In this document: piece by piece, positions 16,205 to 21,899 of the stretch
How the letters are laid out: each line of letters opens with the position of its first letter
Numbering within the stretch: position 1 is the stretch's first letter
Origin: JAVEVF01 sp034005175
GTDB taxonomy: Bacteria > Actinomycetota > Coriobacteriia > Anaerosomatales > SLCP01
Direction: 5' to 3'
Assembly: GCA_034005175.1 (NCBI GenBank)
Contig: JAVEVF010000022.1
Location: 1-21,899 of the forward strand
DNA: 21,899 nucleotides
Position numbers and translations under genes: made by a program
The notes under the pieces: model-generated
What the model was told of the DNA's origin: nothing
The model's database searches: none
Seen by the model: the letters and a program-made list of their open reading frames with translations, nothing else

Positions 16205-16900
16205 CTAGCCACCCGTCCCCGCGAGGTGCTTGACTGCGGCCGTGAAAAAGGCGCGGCCGTCTGTGCCGCCTGTGAGCGGATCGACCGCACGCTCGGGATG
16301 CGGCATGAGCCCGAACACATTGCCGCGCTCATTGCAGATGCCTGCGATATCGTCGAGAGAGCCATCTGGGGCACAGCCCGCCGGGAGGCGTGAGCCGTCC
16401 CGCTCACTGTAGCGAAGCACGATCTGGCCGCTGTCTTGCAGGCGGGAGAGCGTCTGCTCGTCACAGTAGTAGTGACCGCCGCCATGGCTCACGGGGATCT
16501 CCACCACCTCACCTGCAGGCAGGTCGAACCACCGGCACACAGACTGTTCGACCCGCAGCGTCTCGGTGCGGCACACGAACTTCAGGCCCTCGTTTCGAAG
16601 CAGTGCGCCTGGCAACAGATGGGACTCGGCAAGAATCTGAAAGCCGTTACCGATCCCCATGACCGGTCCGCCGCGCTCGGCGAAACGTGCCACCTCGGCC
16701 ATGATGGGGCTCAGCCGCGCGACAGCACCGTAGCGGATATAGTCACCGTAGGAGAAACCCCCTGGCACGATGATGCCATCGAAGCGTGCCAGATCGGTCT
16801 CATCGTGCCAGACGCACTCCACGCCTATGCCACAGGAGCGCGCAGCATACGCGACGTCATCGCAGTTTGAACCGGGGAAGCGCACGACACCGAGGTGCAT
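16205..16900 (-). CDS. purQ: FGAM synthase glutaminase subunit PurQ, nucleophile Cys replaced by Gly
   Basis: PurQ hydrolyses glutamine and passes ammonia to PurL. The 231-residue protein is full length and collinear with the family: FPGSNCDDV near the start, IIVPGGFSYGDYIRYGA, LLPGALLRNEGLKFVCR, PVSHGGGHYY, DDIAGICNERGNVFGLMPHPERA. The His201-Glu203 pair of the class I amidotransferase triad is intact. In the nucleophile elbow, however, the usual GxCNGFQIL reads GIGNGFQIL: residue 84 is Gly (codon GGT, plus-strand 16649-16651) where family members have Cys. A single T-to-G change in TGT would explain it. The glutaminase should then be inactive, leaving ammonia-dependent synthesis or a second PurQ elsewhere. 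Sequencing error is possible. It starts 3 bases after purS with a GGGGAGG site. Confidence 0.95.
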   Translation of the reverse strand: MHLGVVRFPGSNCDDVAYAARSCGIGVECVWHDETDLARFDGIIVPGGFSYGDYIRYGAVARLSPIMAEVARFAERGGPVMGIGNGFQILAESHLLPGALLRNEGLKFVCRTETLRVEQSVCRWFDLPAGEVVEIPVSHGGGHYYCDEQTLSRLQDSGQIVLRYSERDGSRLPAGCAPDGSLDDIAGICNERGNVFGLMPHPERAVDPLTGGTDGRAFFTAAVKHLAGTGG

Positions 16901-16903
16901 GGG

Positions 16904-17140
16904 TTACGCCTCCCCAGCAACGATGATCCGGTAATCCTCGATGACGGGGTTAGCAAGCAGCTGATCGCACATCTTGCGTACTGACTCGATGTCGGCGTCA
17001 GCATCGATCTCTATGAACTTGCCGACGCTTACGCTGTTCACGCCGCCAAAGCCGAGGTTGGCGAGCACCCGCTCCGCCATGGCCCCCGGTGGGTCGAAGA
17101 CGCCTTCTTTGTACGTGACGTACACCTCGTAGCGTGCCAT
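16904..17140 (-). CDS. purS: FGAM synthase subunit PurS
   Basis: This 78-residue protein starts at ATG 17140 with a GAAGGAAGG site upstream; the much longer open frame upstream overlaps the next gene and is not real. It shows VYVTYKEGVFDPPGAMAERVLANLGF and IEIDADADIESVRKMCDQLLANPVIEDYRI in the usual beta-alpha-beta order. PurS is the small bridging subunit that holds PurQ and PurL together and aids ammonia channelling. It is 3 bases from purQ, so the two are translationally linked. Size and sequence are normal, which shows that the complex is expected to form even though PurQ lacks its Cys. Confidence 0.95.
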   Translation of the reverse strand: MARYEVYVTYKEGVFDPPGAMAERVLANLGFGGVNSVSVGKFIEIDADADIESVRKMCDQLLANPVIEDYRIIVAGEA

Positions 17141-17183
17141 CGTACCTTCCTTCTCACGAGCCGGTCGGGGTTGGTTTCCCTCT

Positions 17184-17597
17184 CTACGCCTTCGTTCCGT
17201 TCTTTTTACCCGCAACGCGAGCCTTTTCAGCTTCCACCGCTGCCTTGCGCATACGCCGGAGTTTTGTGAAATCGATGTACAGCGCCGTGAAGATGCACGC
17301 ATATGCGAGTGCCAGCGCGAAAGTCCCGAATCTCGTGGACTGCTGCCACCAGGCGATGCCCGAGAGTGCCAGTCCCGAGCCCAGCAATCCCATCCAGATG
17401 TTACGCCAGCGCTTGTACTCGGGATCGTCGGGTACGGGCGCGAGCAGGCCAGGCCGCTCCTTCTTCTTGTCAGCGGGCGGCGCAGATGAGCTGTCACCGA
17501 CGCTGCGCTTCGGCTTGGCCGAGGCCGCCGAGCGGCGGGTCTTTCCCACCTCGGAGCCTTTCTGGTACCGCGGGTTCGCGGGGTTTCTGCGAGCCAT
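17184..17597 (-). CDS. Small two-TM membrane protein of unknown function, within the pur cluster
   Basis: The gene begins 3 bases after the purC stop, with GGGGGAAG as its ribosome site, so it belongs to the same transcript. The 137-residue product has a long basic, Ser/Pro/Lys-rich cytosolic-looking N-terminus (about 1-62) containing RRSAASAKPKRS. Two TM segments follow (about 66-84 with WMGLLGSGLALSGIAWW, and 90-110), then a strongly basic C-terminal tail (KLRRMRKAAVEAEKARVAGKK). The topology is that of a hairpin anchored with both ends inside. I recognise no family and no catalytic residues. Its location between purC and purS is unusual for a membrane protein. Confidence 0.7.
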   Translation of the reverse strand: MARRNPANPRYQKGSEVGKTRRSAASAKPKRSVGDSSSAPPADKKKERPGLLAPVPDDPEYKRWRNIWMGLLGSGLALSGIAWWQQSTRFGTFALALAYACIFTALYIDFTKLRRMRKAAVEAEKARVAGKKNGTKA

Positions 17598-17600
17598 GGC

Positions 17601-18488
17601 CTAGCTTCCCCCTTCCGGCTGGAACCGCCGACCGGTGATGAGCTCGTAGGCCTGTATGTACTTCGCGCTAGTTGCCTCGATGACCTCAGCAGGCAGACGA
17701 GGTGGCGGCGATGTCTTGTCCCAGCCCCTGTCTTCAAGCCAATCGCGGACGTATTGCTTGTCGAATGACGGTTGACCATGCGCGGGCTCATACATCTCGG
17801 CAGGCCAAAAGCGGCTCGAGTCCGGGGTAAGCACCTCGTCGACGAGCGTGACGCGCCCGCGCACTCGGCCGAACTCGAACTTGGTGTCAGCGATGATGAT
17901 GCCCTTCTTCTCAGCATGGTCTCTCGCGGCCGAGTACACGCCGAGCGAGAGGGCGCGCAAGCGGTCCGCCGCATCGGCTCCCACGATCTTCGTCATCTGC
18001 TCGAAACTGATGTTCTCATCGTGAGCACCCGCCTCAGCCTTGGTCGACGGGGTGAAGAGCGGTGCGTCGAGACGTTCGGATTCGCGTAATCCTCCGGGCA
18101 GCGCGATGCCGCACACCGTTGCGCTGCGCTGGTATTCCTTCCAACCGCTTCCGGCAAGATACCCGCGCACGATGCACTCCACGGGGAAGACCTCGGCCTT
18201 GTGCACCAGCATGAATCGGCCACGCAGGAAGTCGGCGTGCCCGGCGAACTCCGGTGGCAGGTCAGCGACATCTGCCGAGATAAGGTGGTTATCCACCACG
18301 TCTTCAAGCAGATCGAACCAAAAGAGCGAGAGCTTCGTCAGGACTTCGCCTTTGTGAGGGATGAGGTCAGGCAGCACGACGTCAAAAGCGCTGATGCGGT
18401 CCGAGGCCACCAGCAAGAGGCGATCGCCGAGGTCATAGAGGTCGCGAACCTTGCCTTGGGCATCGGGTCGAAGGCCCTGCGGCTGCAT
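17601..18488 (-). CDS. purC: Phosphoribosylaminoimidazole-succinocarboxamide synthase (SAICAR synthetase)
   Basis: I start at ATG 18488 (295 residues), preceded by AAAGGA; the open frame reaches 18617 but that extension has no family resemblance. The enzyme joins CAIR and aspartate with ATP to form SAICAR. It shows GKVRDLYDLGDRLLLVASD (the nucleotide loop), SAFDVVLPDLIPHKGEVL, PVECIVRGYLAGSGWKEY, ADTKFEFG, and DEVLTPDSSRFWP. The length fits the longer bacterial/yeast-like form. It is the first pur gene of the block and is preceded by a 132-base gap after the histidine kinase, the likely site of the main operon promoter. Confidence 0.97.
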   Translation of the reverse strand: MQPQGLRPDAQGKVRDLYDLGDRLLLVASDRISAFDVVLPDLIPHKGEVLTKLSLFWFDLLEDVVDNHLISADVADLPPEFAGHADFLRGRFMLVHKAEVFPVECIVRGYLAGSGWKEYQRSATVCGIALPGGLRESERLDAPLFTPSTKAEAGAHDENISFEQMTKIVGADAADRLRALSLGVYSAARDHAEKKGIIIADTKFEFGRVRGRVTLVDEVLTPDSSRFWPAEMYEPAHGQPSFDKQYVRDWLEDRGWDKTSPPPRLPAEVIEATSAKYIQAYELITGRRFQPEGGS

Positions 18489-18573
18489 GGCAGTCGTTCC
18501 TTTCGGGTCTTCAGGCGGCAGATATCGCAGTCCGGAAGCACGGTGAGTCTCCGAGGTGCGACAGTACCCGGTC

Positions 18574-18579
18574 ATTGTA
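18574..18579 (-). promoter_or_regulatory. Possible -10 element of the pur operon promoter
   Basis: TACAAT on the minus strand, in the 132-base gap between the histidine kinase stop and purC, would give a leader of about 80 bases. The -35 position (TACACC) is a poor match, so an activator or regulator is possible. I saw no clear purine-repressor box or riboswitch fold in the leader. Confidence 0.35.
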
Positions 18580-18620
18580 GGGGAAAGCACGGTGGCGGTG
18601 TAGGGACCATCTCTCATCTC

Positions 18621-20060
18621 TCAGGACGCTAACGGAAGACGCAGCGTGAACGCTGTCCCGCCGCCAGTGAGCCGTTCAGCTGCTGCGACGCCACCGTGAC
18701 GCTCGATGATCTCTTTCACGATAGCCAGACCGATACCCAAGCCCCCCGTGGACGCGCCGCGCGCTGAGTCTGCACGCCAGAACCGGGAGAAGACGCGGTC
18801 GGTGTCCTCCTCGGCGATTCCTACGCCCGTGTCGCTCACCTTGATCACCGCGCGGTCGCCTTCCATACGCAAGCTTACTTCGATGCGCCCACCTTCTGGC
18901 GTGTATCGCGCAGCATTGGAGAGCAGATTGCCCACCGCTTGCGTGAGCCGGTCTCGGTCTCCCATCACCAAGAGACCTGGGGTGATGTCCTCAATAAGCT
19001 CAAGTTCACATGACTCGATAAGCGCTCTGTGCGCATCTATCGCCGCACGCACCGGCGCATCGGCTGCAAGGCGCTCATGGCGCATGGGAGTGGATCCGCG
19101 CTCGAGCCGCGTAAGCTCCAGGATGCCGTCGGCAAGCCGAGCGAGGCGCACGGTCTCGTCTCGCACCACAGCAAGCCGCTCGTCATCGGCGGGCAACACA
19201 CCATCTTGCATCGCCTCGACGGTGGCCTGGATGGCCTGTAGCGGCGTGCGCAACTCGTGCGCGACGTCGGCAGTAAGCCGCCGCTCGAGTTCTCGGTCAG
19301 CCTCGATCGCATCGGCCATCTCGTCGAAGGTCATGCCAAGAAGGCCGATGGCATCATCTCCCCGCACTCCAGTACGTGCATCGCGGTCACCGCCGCGCAG
19401 CGCCTCGGCAGTCTCAGTGATGCGGTCGATGGGGCGCACGAGCCCGGTCGCGAAGGCGAAACCGGCAAGCGAGGCCAAGGCGACAGCGACGACGGCCGCT
19501 ACAGCAAGACCGATGAAGCTCGAACGGCGGAATGCGATGTCATTTTTGGTGAGAAGCCCCTCGGGAGAGAGCGGCCACACGCGAATGACCCCTACCACCT
19601 CGTCGTCGACGGTCACAGGTGCAGTCTCCACCTGCCCCGTCGGCTCAGTCACGACTGCCGGGACCTGGGTGACCATGCCCTGCGCCATCCCGCCCATGAC
19701 GGAGTCGTCGTAGATGACGTCTCCCTGTACGTCGAGGACTTGCAGACCCAGTCCGCTCATGATGCCGAACCTCGGCATCTGCGCGAAAGCTTCGAGCGTC
19801 CAGCCGCCCGCATCCGAGTAGAACCGCGACAGCAACGTCGCAGCACCCGAAGCGGTGTTACGCAAACCATCGCGCACGTACGCATCGAACTGCGCCGCCC
19901 ATACAACCGACAACAGCAACGCAGCCAAGGCCGCAGTCAATAGCGCCACGCCCGCGAACGCCACCGCGAAACGGCGGGTCAGACGGCCGCGAGCTAGACC
20001 GAAGCGCGAAGTGACGTTCGCGCTAGCGCTCGCATGGCCGTTGTGGCCTGCTTCAGACAC
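18621..20060 (-). CDS. HAMP-domain sensor histidine kinase
   Basis: This 479-residue membrane kinase starts at a GTG that shares its first G with the final base of the response-regulator TAG, preceded by GAGGGAG. TM1 is about 31-53 and TM2 about 181-205, enclosing an extracytoplasmic sensor of about 125 residues that contains a Met/Gly-rich patch, MGGMAQGM (122-129). A HAMP domain follows (about 205-258), then a HisKA domain with the phosphorylated His268 (DVAHELRTPLQ), and a HATPase_c domain with the N box NLLSNAARYTPEGG, SDTGVGIAEED and GGLGIGLAIVKEI. It presumably phosphorylates the adjacent regulator. The signal is unknown. It is separated from purC by 132 bases, so it need not regulate purine genes. 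Confidence 0.95.
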   Translation of the reverse strand: MSEAGHNGHASASANVTSRFGLARGRLTRRFAVAFAGVALLTAALAALLLSVVWAAQFDAYVRDGLRNTASGAATLLSRFYSDAGGWTLEAFAQMPRFGIMSGLGLQVLDVQGDVIYDDSVMGGMAQGMVTQVPAVVTEPTGQVETAPVTVDDEVVGVIRVWPLSPEGLLTKNDIAFRRSSFIGLAVAAVVAVALASLAGFAFATGLVRPIDRITETAEALRGGDRDARTGVRGDDAIGLLGMTFDEMADAIEADRELERRLTADVAHELRTPLQAIQATVEAMQDGVLPADDERLAVVRDETVRLARLADGILELTRLERGSTPMRHERLAADAPVRAAIDAHRALIESCELELIEDITPGLLVMGDRDRLTQAVGNLLSNAARYTPEGGRIEVSLRMEGDRAVIKVSDTGVGIAEEDTDRVFSRFWRADSARGASTGGLGIGLAIVKEIIERHGGVAAAERLTGGGTAFTLRLPLAS

Positions 20061-20770
20061 TAGACTCCCTCGGCTGAAGGTGGCTCAAAGCGGTAGCCGA
20101 CCCCATGAACCGTCCAGATGTAGGTGGGAGTGCGCGGATCATCATGGATCTTGGCGCGCAGGTTCTTCACGTGGCTGTCGATCGTGCGTTCGTAGCCTTC
20201 GAAGTCATACCCAAGCACCTTCTCAACGAGCTCCATGCGCGTATACACACGCCCGGGATAGCGCGCGAGCGTGGTGAGCAGCTTGAACTCGCTTGCGGTA
20301 AGGTCAAGCTCCTCATCGCCGAGAAACGCCTTGTGTCCCGCGACATCGATGGTGAGCTCACCGAAGACGAGACGGTCCCGCTGCGGTTCTTCATCCGCGT
20401 GGGCACGTCTCAGCAGGGCGCGCACGCGTGCGACGAGTTCACGAGGCGAAAACGGCTTCACGAGATAGTCATCTGCGCCCAGCTCAAGCCCTGCGATGCG
20501 GTCTTCGGTCTCACCCTTTGCAGTGAGCATGATTATCGGCACGTCAGAGACATCGCGGATGGATCGGCACACGTCCTCACCGCTGATCTTGGGAAGCATA
20601 AGATCAAGGACCACCACATCAAAGCGGTGTTTATCGAACTCGGTGAGCGCGACCTCGCCATCGGCCGCCGGGGTCACCCAGTAGCCTTCGCGCTCCAGAT
20701 ACGCGCTAACGGCATCGCGGATGGCCTTCTCGTCCTCGACGAGCAGAATACGGCGTGTGGGATTAGCCAT
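20060..20770 (-). CDS. OmpR/PhoB-family response regulator
   Basis: I start at ATG 20770, preceded by AGGAGG (236 residues); the ORF extends to 20806 without good signals. The receiver domain (about 6-122) has the acidic pocket Glu12-Asp13, the phosphoacceptor Asp56 (VVVLDLMLP), Thr83 and Lys105 (DDYLVKPFS). A winged-helix DNA-binding domain follows (about 135-232), with ELDLTASEFKLL, RVYTRMELVEKVLGYDFEGYERTIDSHVKNLRAKI and IWTVHGVGYRFEP. The kinase start overlaps its stop by one base, so the pair is translationally coupled. It is a transcription regulator of unknown targets. The 134-base gap upstream holds no confident promoter. Confidence 0.96.
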   Translation of the reverse strand: MANPTRRILLVEDEKAIRDAVSAYLEREGYWVTPAADGEVALTEFDKHRFDVVVLDLMLPKISGEDVCRSIRDVSDVPIIMLTAKGETEDRIAGLELGADDYLVKPFSPRELVARVRALLRRAHADEEPQRDRLVFGELTIDVAGHKAFLGDEELDLTASEFKLLTTLARYPGRVYTRMELVEKVLGYDFEGYERTIDSHVKNLRAKIHDDPRTPTYIWTVHGVGYRFEPPSAEGV

Positions 20771-20940
20771 GCTGTCCCTCCTGTATCGCATGAACAGGTT
20801 CGACACTGCAAAGTCTAGTCCGTCGCGAAGACCTCGGCACGCCTACACGGGAATTCCACACGCCTCCAAAGGCTCGTGCCTAGCAGTCGCCGCATGTAGC
20901 GCGGACACACCATCGCCAGTCGGGACCTGTGACCCTCCAG

Positions 20941-21899
20941 TCACCGCACGTGGCCTGCGGCCCTCAGGGCTTGCACGATCGCCTCTTCGCTCGTCTGCGC
21001 AGGGTCATATCCCACCCTCAGAAGCAATGTGGCCTCCTCGAGAGCCGCGTGAGCGACGCCGGGTACAGTGCGCAGCGTATCGAACATCTTTGGCGCCTCG
21101 GCCTCAGGCGGGCATTCGCACGCGATGAAGGCGTTGAAATCGGCTGTGGCCTCAGCTGAGGCGGTGCTGATGCGTTGGCTTATCCACCCGTTGGAGGTCT
21201 CGGTCACGCCGATCTCTCCTTGCTGTCCGCCGAGAATGACCGCTGCGATCACACCCACCACGAGCACGCCTGCAATGAGCACGAGGCGCTGAGGGGTCAA
21301 GAAGCCAGCCCTGTCCTGCTGGACGGGTTCCTCAGCCTGCTCAGAATCACCGCTGGTGATGACCTCGTCGGAAGCGACCCCCGCGACACTCCCGACCTGC
21401 GTATCGCCATCGAGAAGCTCTCGGTTCCGGCGCGAACGCGACGCGACCACTGCCACAACCGCGACCGCCAGAGCCGCAGCGATGAGCACGATCACGAGGA
21501 CTGGCACGTCGGCTGAGGATCCCGAGGGTGCAGGCTGCGCGGCAGAGCCTGAGGCTGGCGGTGCAACTCCTTGCGTAAAGCCCATCGAGAACACGATGGG
21601 CTCACCGGCTTCCAGCGCACCAGGTTCGAGGTAGTAGTATGTAAGACCCTGCTGACCTTCCGCGACAAGCGCGCCCTCGGGGAGTGAGGCTGGTGTGGCT
21701 CCGGGCGGCAAGGCGACCGCGTTGCGTACGGACTGCACGCTGGCAGGCGCGCGCATCTCAAAACCTGCGGTCAGCCCCCCATCCGTTCCCTTCCCAACCG
21801 CGCCATCGAAGCTCACCTCGACCTGGGCCACGCGAGATCGAGTGAGCGTCATCACCGCAACCGTGACGCCGTCTCGTGTCTCGATGCTGGCCTGCGACG
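20941..21899 (-). CDS. Membrane protein with divergent C-terminal HMA-like domain (5' end cut by window)
   Basis: The frame is open to the window edge, so the N-terminus is missing; the GTG at 21855 is not necessarily the start. The visible part has a beta-rich extracytoplasmic region with TYYYLEPGALEAGEPIVFSM and a Pro/Ser/Ala linker. A first TM segment follows (VPVLVIVLIAAALAVAVVAVV), then an acidic cytosolic linker rich in Glu/Ser/Asp and a second TM (RLVLIAGVLVVGVIAAVIL). The C-terminal domain contains ACECPPE, and then TVPGVAHAALEEATLLLRVGYDP...IVQALRAAGH, a pattern like the second half of a heavy-metal-associated (HMA) fold. Cys codons at 21118-21120 and 21112-21114 form C-E-C instead of the usual CxxC. 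It lies upstream of the two-component pair. Metal binding is an inference. Confidence 0.6.
   Translation of the reverse strand, partial: SQASIETRDGVTVAVMTLTRSRVAQVEVSFDGAVGKGTDGGLTAGFEMRAPASVQSVRNAVALPPGATPASLPEGALVAEGQQGLTYYYLEPGALEAGEPIVFSMGFTQGVAPPASGSAAQPAPSGSSADVPVLVIVLIAAALAVAVVAVVASRSRRNRELLDGDTQVGSVAGVASDEVITSGDSEQAEEPVQQDRAGFLTPQRLVLIAGVLVVGVIAAVILGGQQGEIGVTETSNGWISQRISTASAEATADFNAFIACECPPEAEAPKMFDTLRTVPGVAHAALEEATLLLRVGYDPAQTSEEAIVQALRAAGHVR

Noticed and set aside
17141..17974. Long open frame upstream of purS suggesting a PurS fusion.
   Set aside because: It runs through the coding sequence of the two-TM protein gene and purC in another frame and is Arg/Ser-rich shadow sequence; purS has its own ribosome site and start at 17140.
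18489..18620. A purine riboswitch or PurR box in the purC leader.
   Set aside because: I could not find the conserved loops of the purine riboswitch or a CGAA-type PurBox pair in this gap.
1..21899. CRISPR arrays, insertion sequences, toxin-antitoxin or other defence genes.
   Set aside because: No regularly spaced repeats, transposase motifs or defence-type domains were seen on either strand.

Overview
The window is high-GC bacterial chromosomal DNA. Its gene order and protein families suggest a member of the Actinomycetota, possibly Coriobacteriia-like; this is an inference from base composition, the split PurS/PurQ/PurL system and protein style, not a database result. It divides into three parts.

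(1) Positions 1-6402, plus strand: the late end of an integrated siphovirus-like prophage. In order it holds the C-terminal part of a tail tape-measure protein, a tail protein with fibronectin-III/Ig-like repeats, a baseplate/hub-like tail protein, a small tail or baseplate protein, an N-acetylmuramoyl-L-alanine amidase endolysin with a peptidoglycan-binding domain, an XhlA-like coiled-coil/one-TM protein and a putative holin. Genes are tightly packed, with ATGA or GTG overlaps. The prophage stops just before a tRNA-Lys(UUU) gene on the minus strand. The 3' end of that tRNA faces the prophage, the usual arrangement for integration into a tRNA gene.

(2) Positions 6490-18488, minus strand: a large de novo purine biosynthesis cluster. 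In transcription order (right to left) it is purC, a small membrane protein, purS, purQ, purL, purF, a small membrane protein, purM, purN, a conserved-looking hypothetical, a LivJ-type substrate-binding lipoprotein, purH, then tRNA-Lys with its own promoter. Together these cover PRPP to phosphoribosylamine (PurF), GAR to FGAR (PurN), FGAR to FGAM (PurSQL), FGAM to AIR (PurM), CAIR to SAICAR (PurC) and AICAR to IMP (PurH). purD, purE/K and purB are not in the window. The most notable point is that PurQ has glycine where the glutaminase nucleophile cysteine should be, while its His and Glu are kept.

(3) Positions 18621-21899, minus strand: an OmpR-type response regulator and HAMP histidine kinase pair overlapping by one base. 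Upstream of them is a two-TM membrane protein, cut by the window edge, whose C-terminal domain looks like a divergent heavy-metal-associated (HMA) fold with a Cys-Glu-Cys motif.

No CRISPR array, insertion sequence or defence system was found. No stretch over 300 bases lacks a gene.
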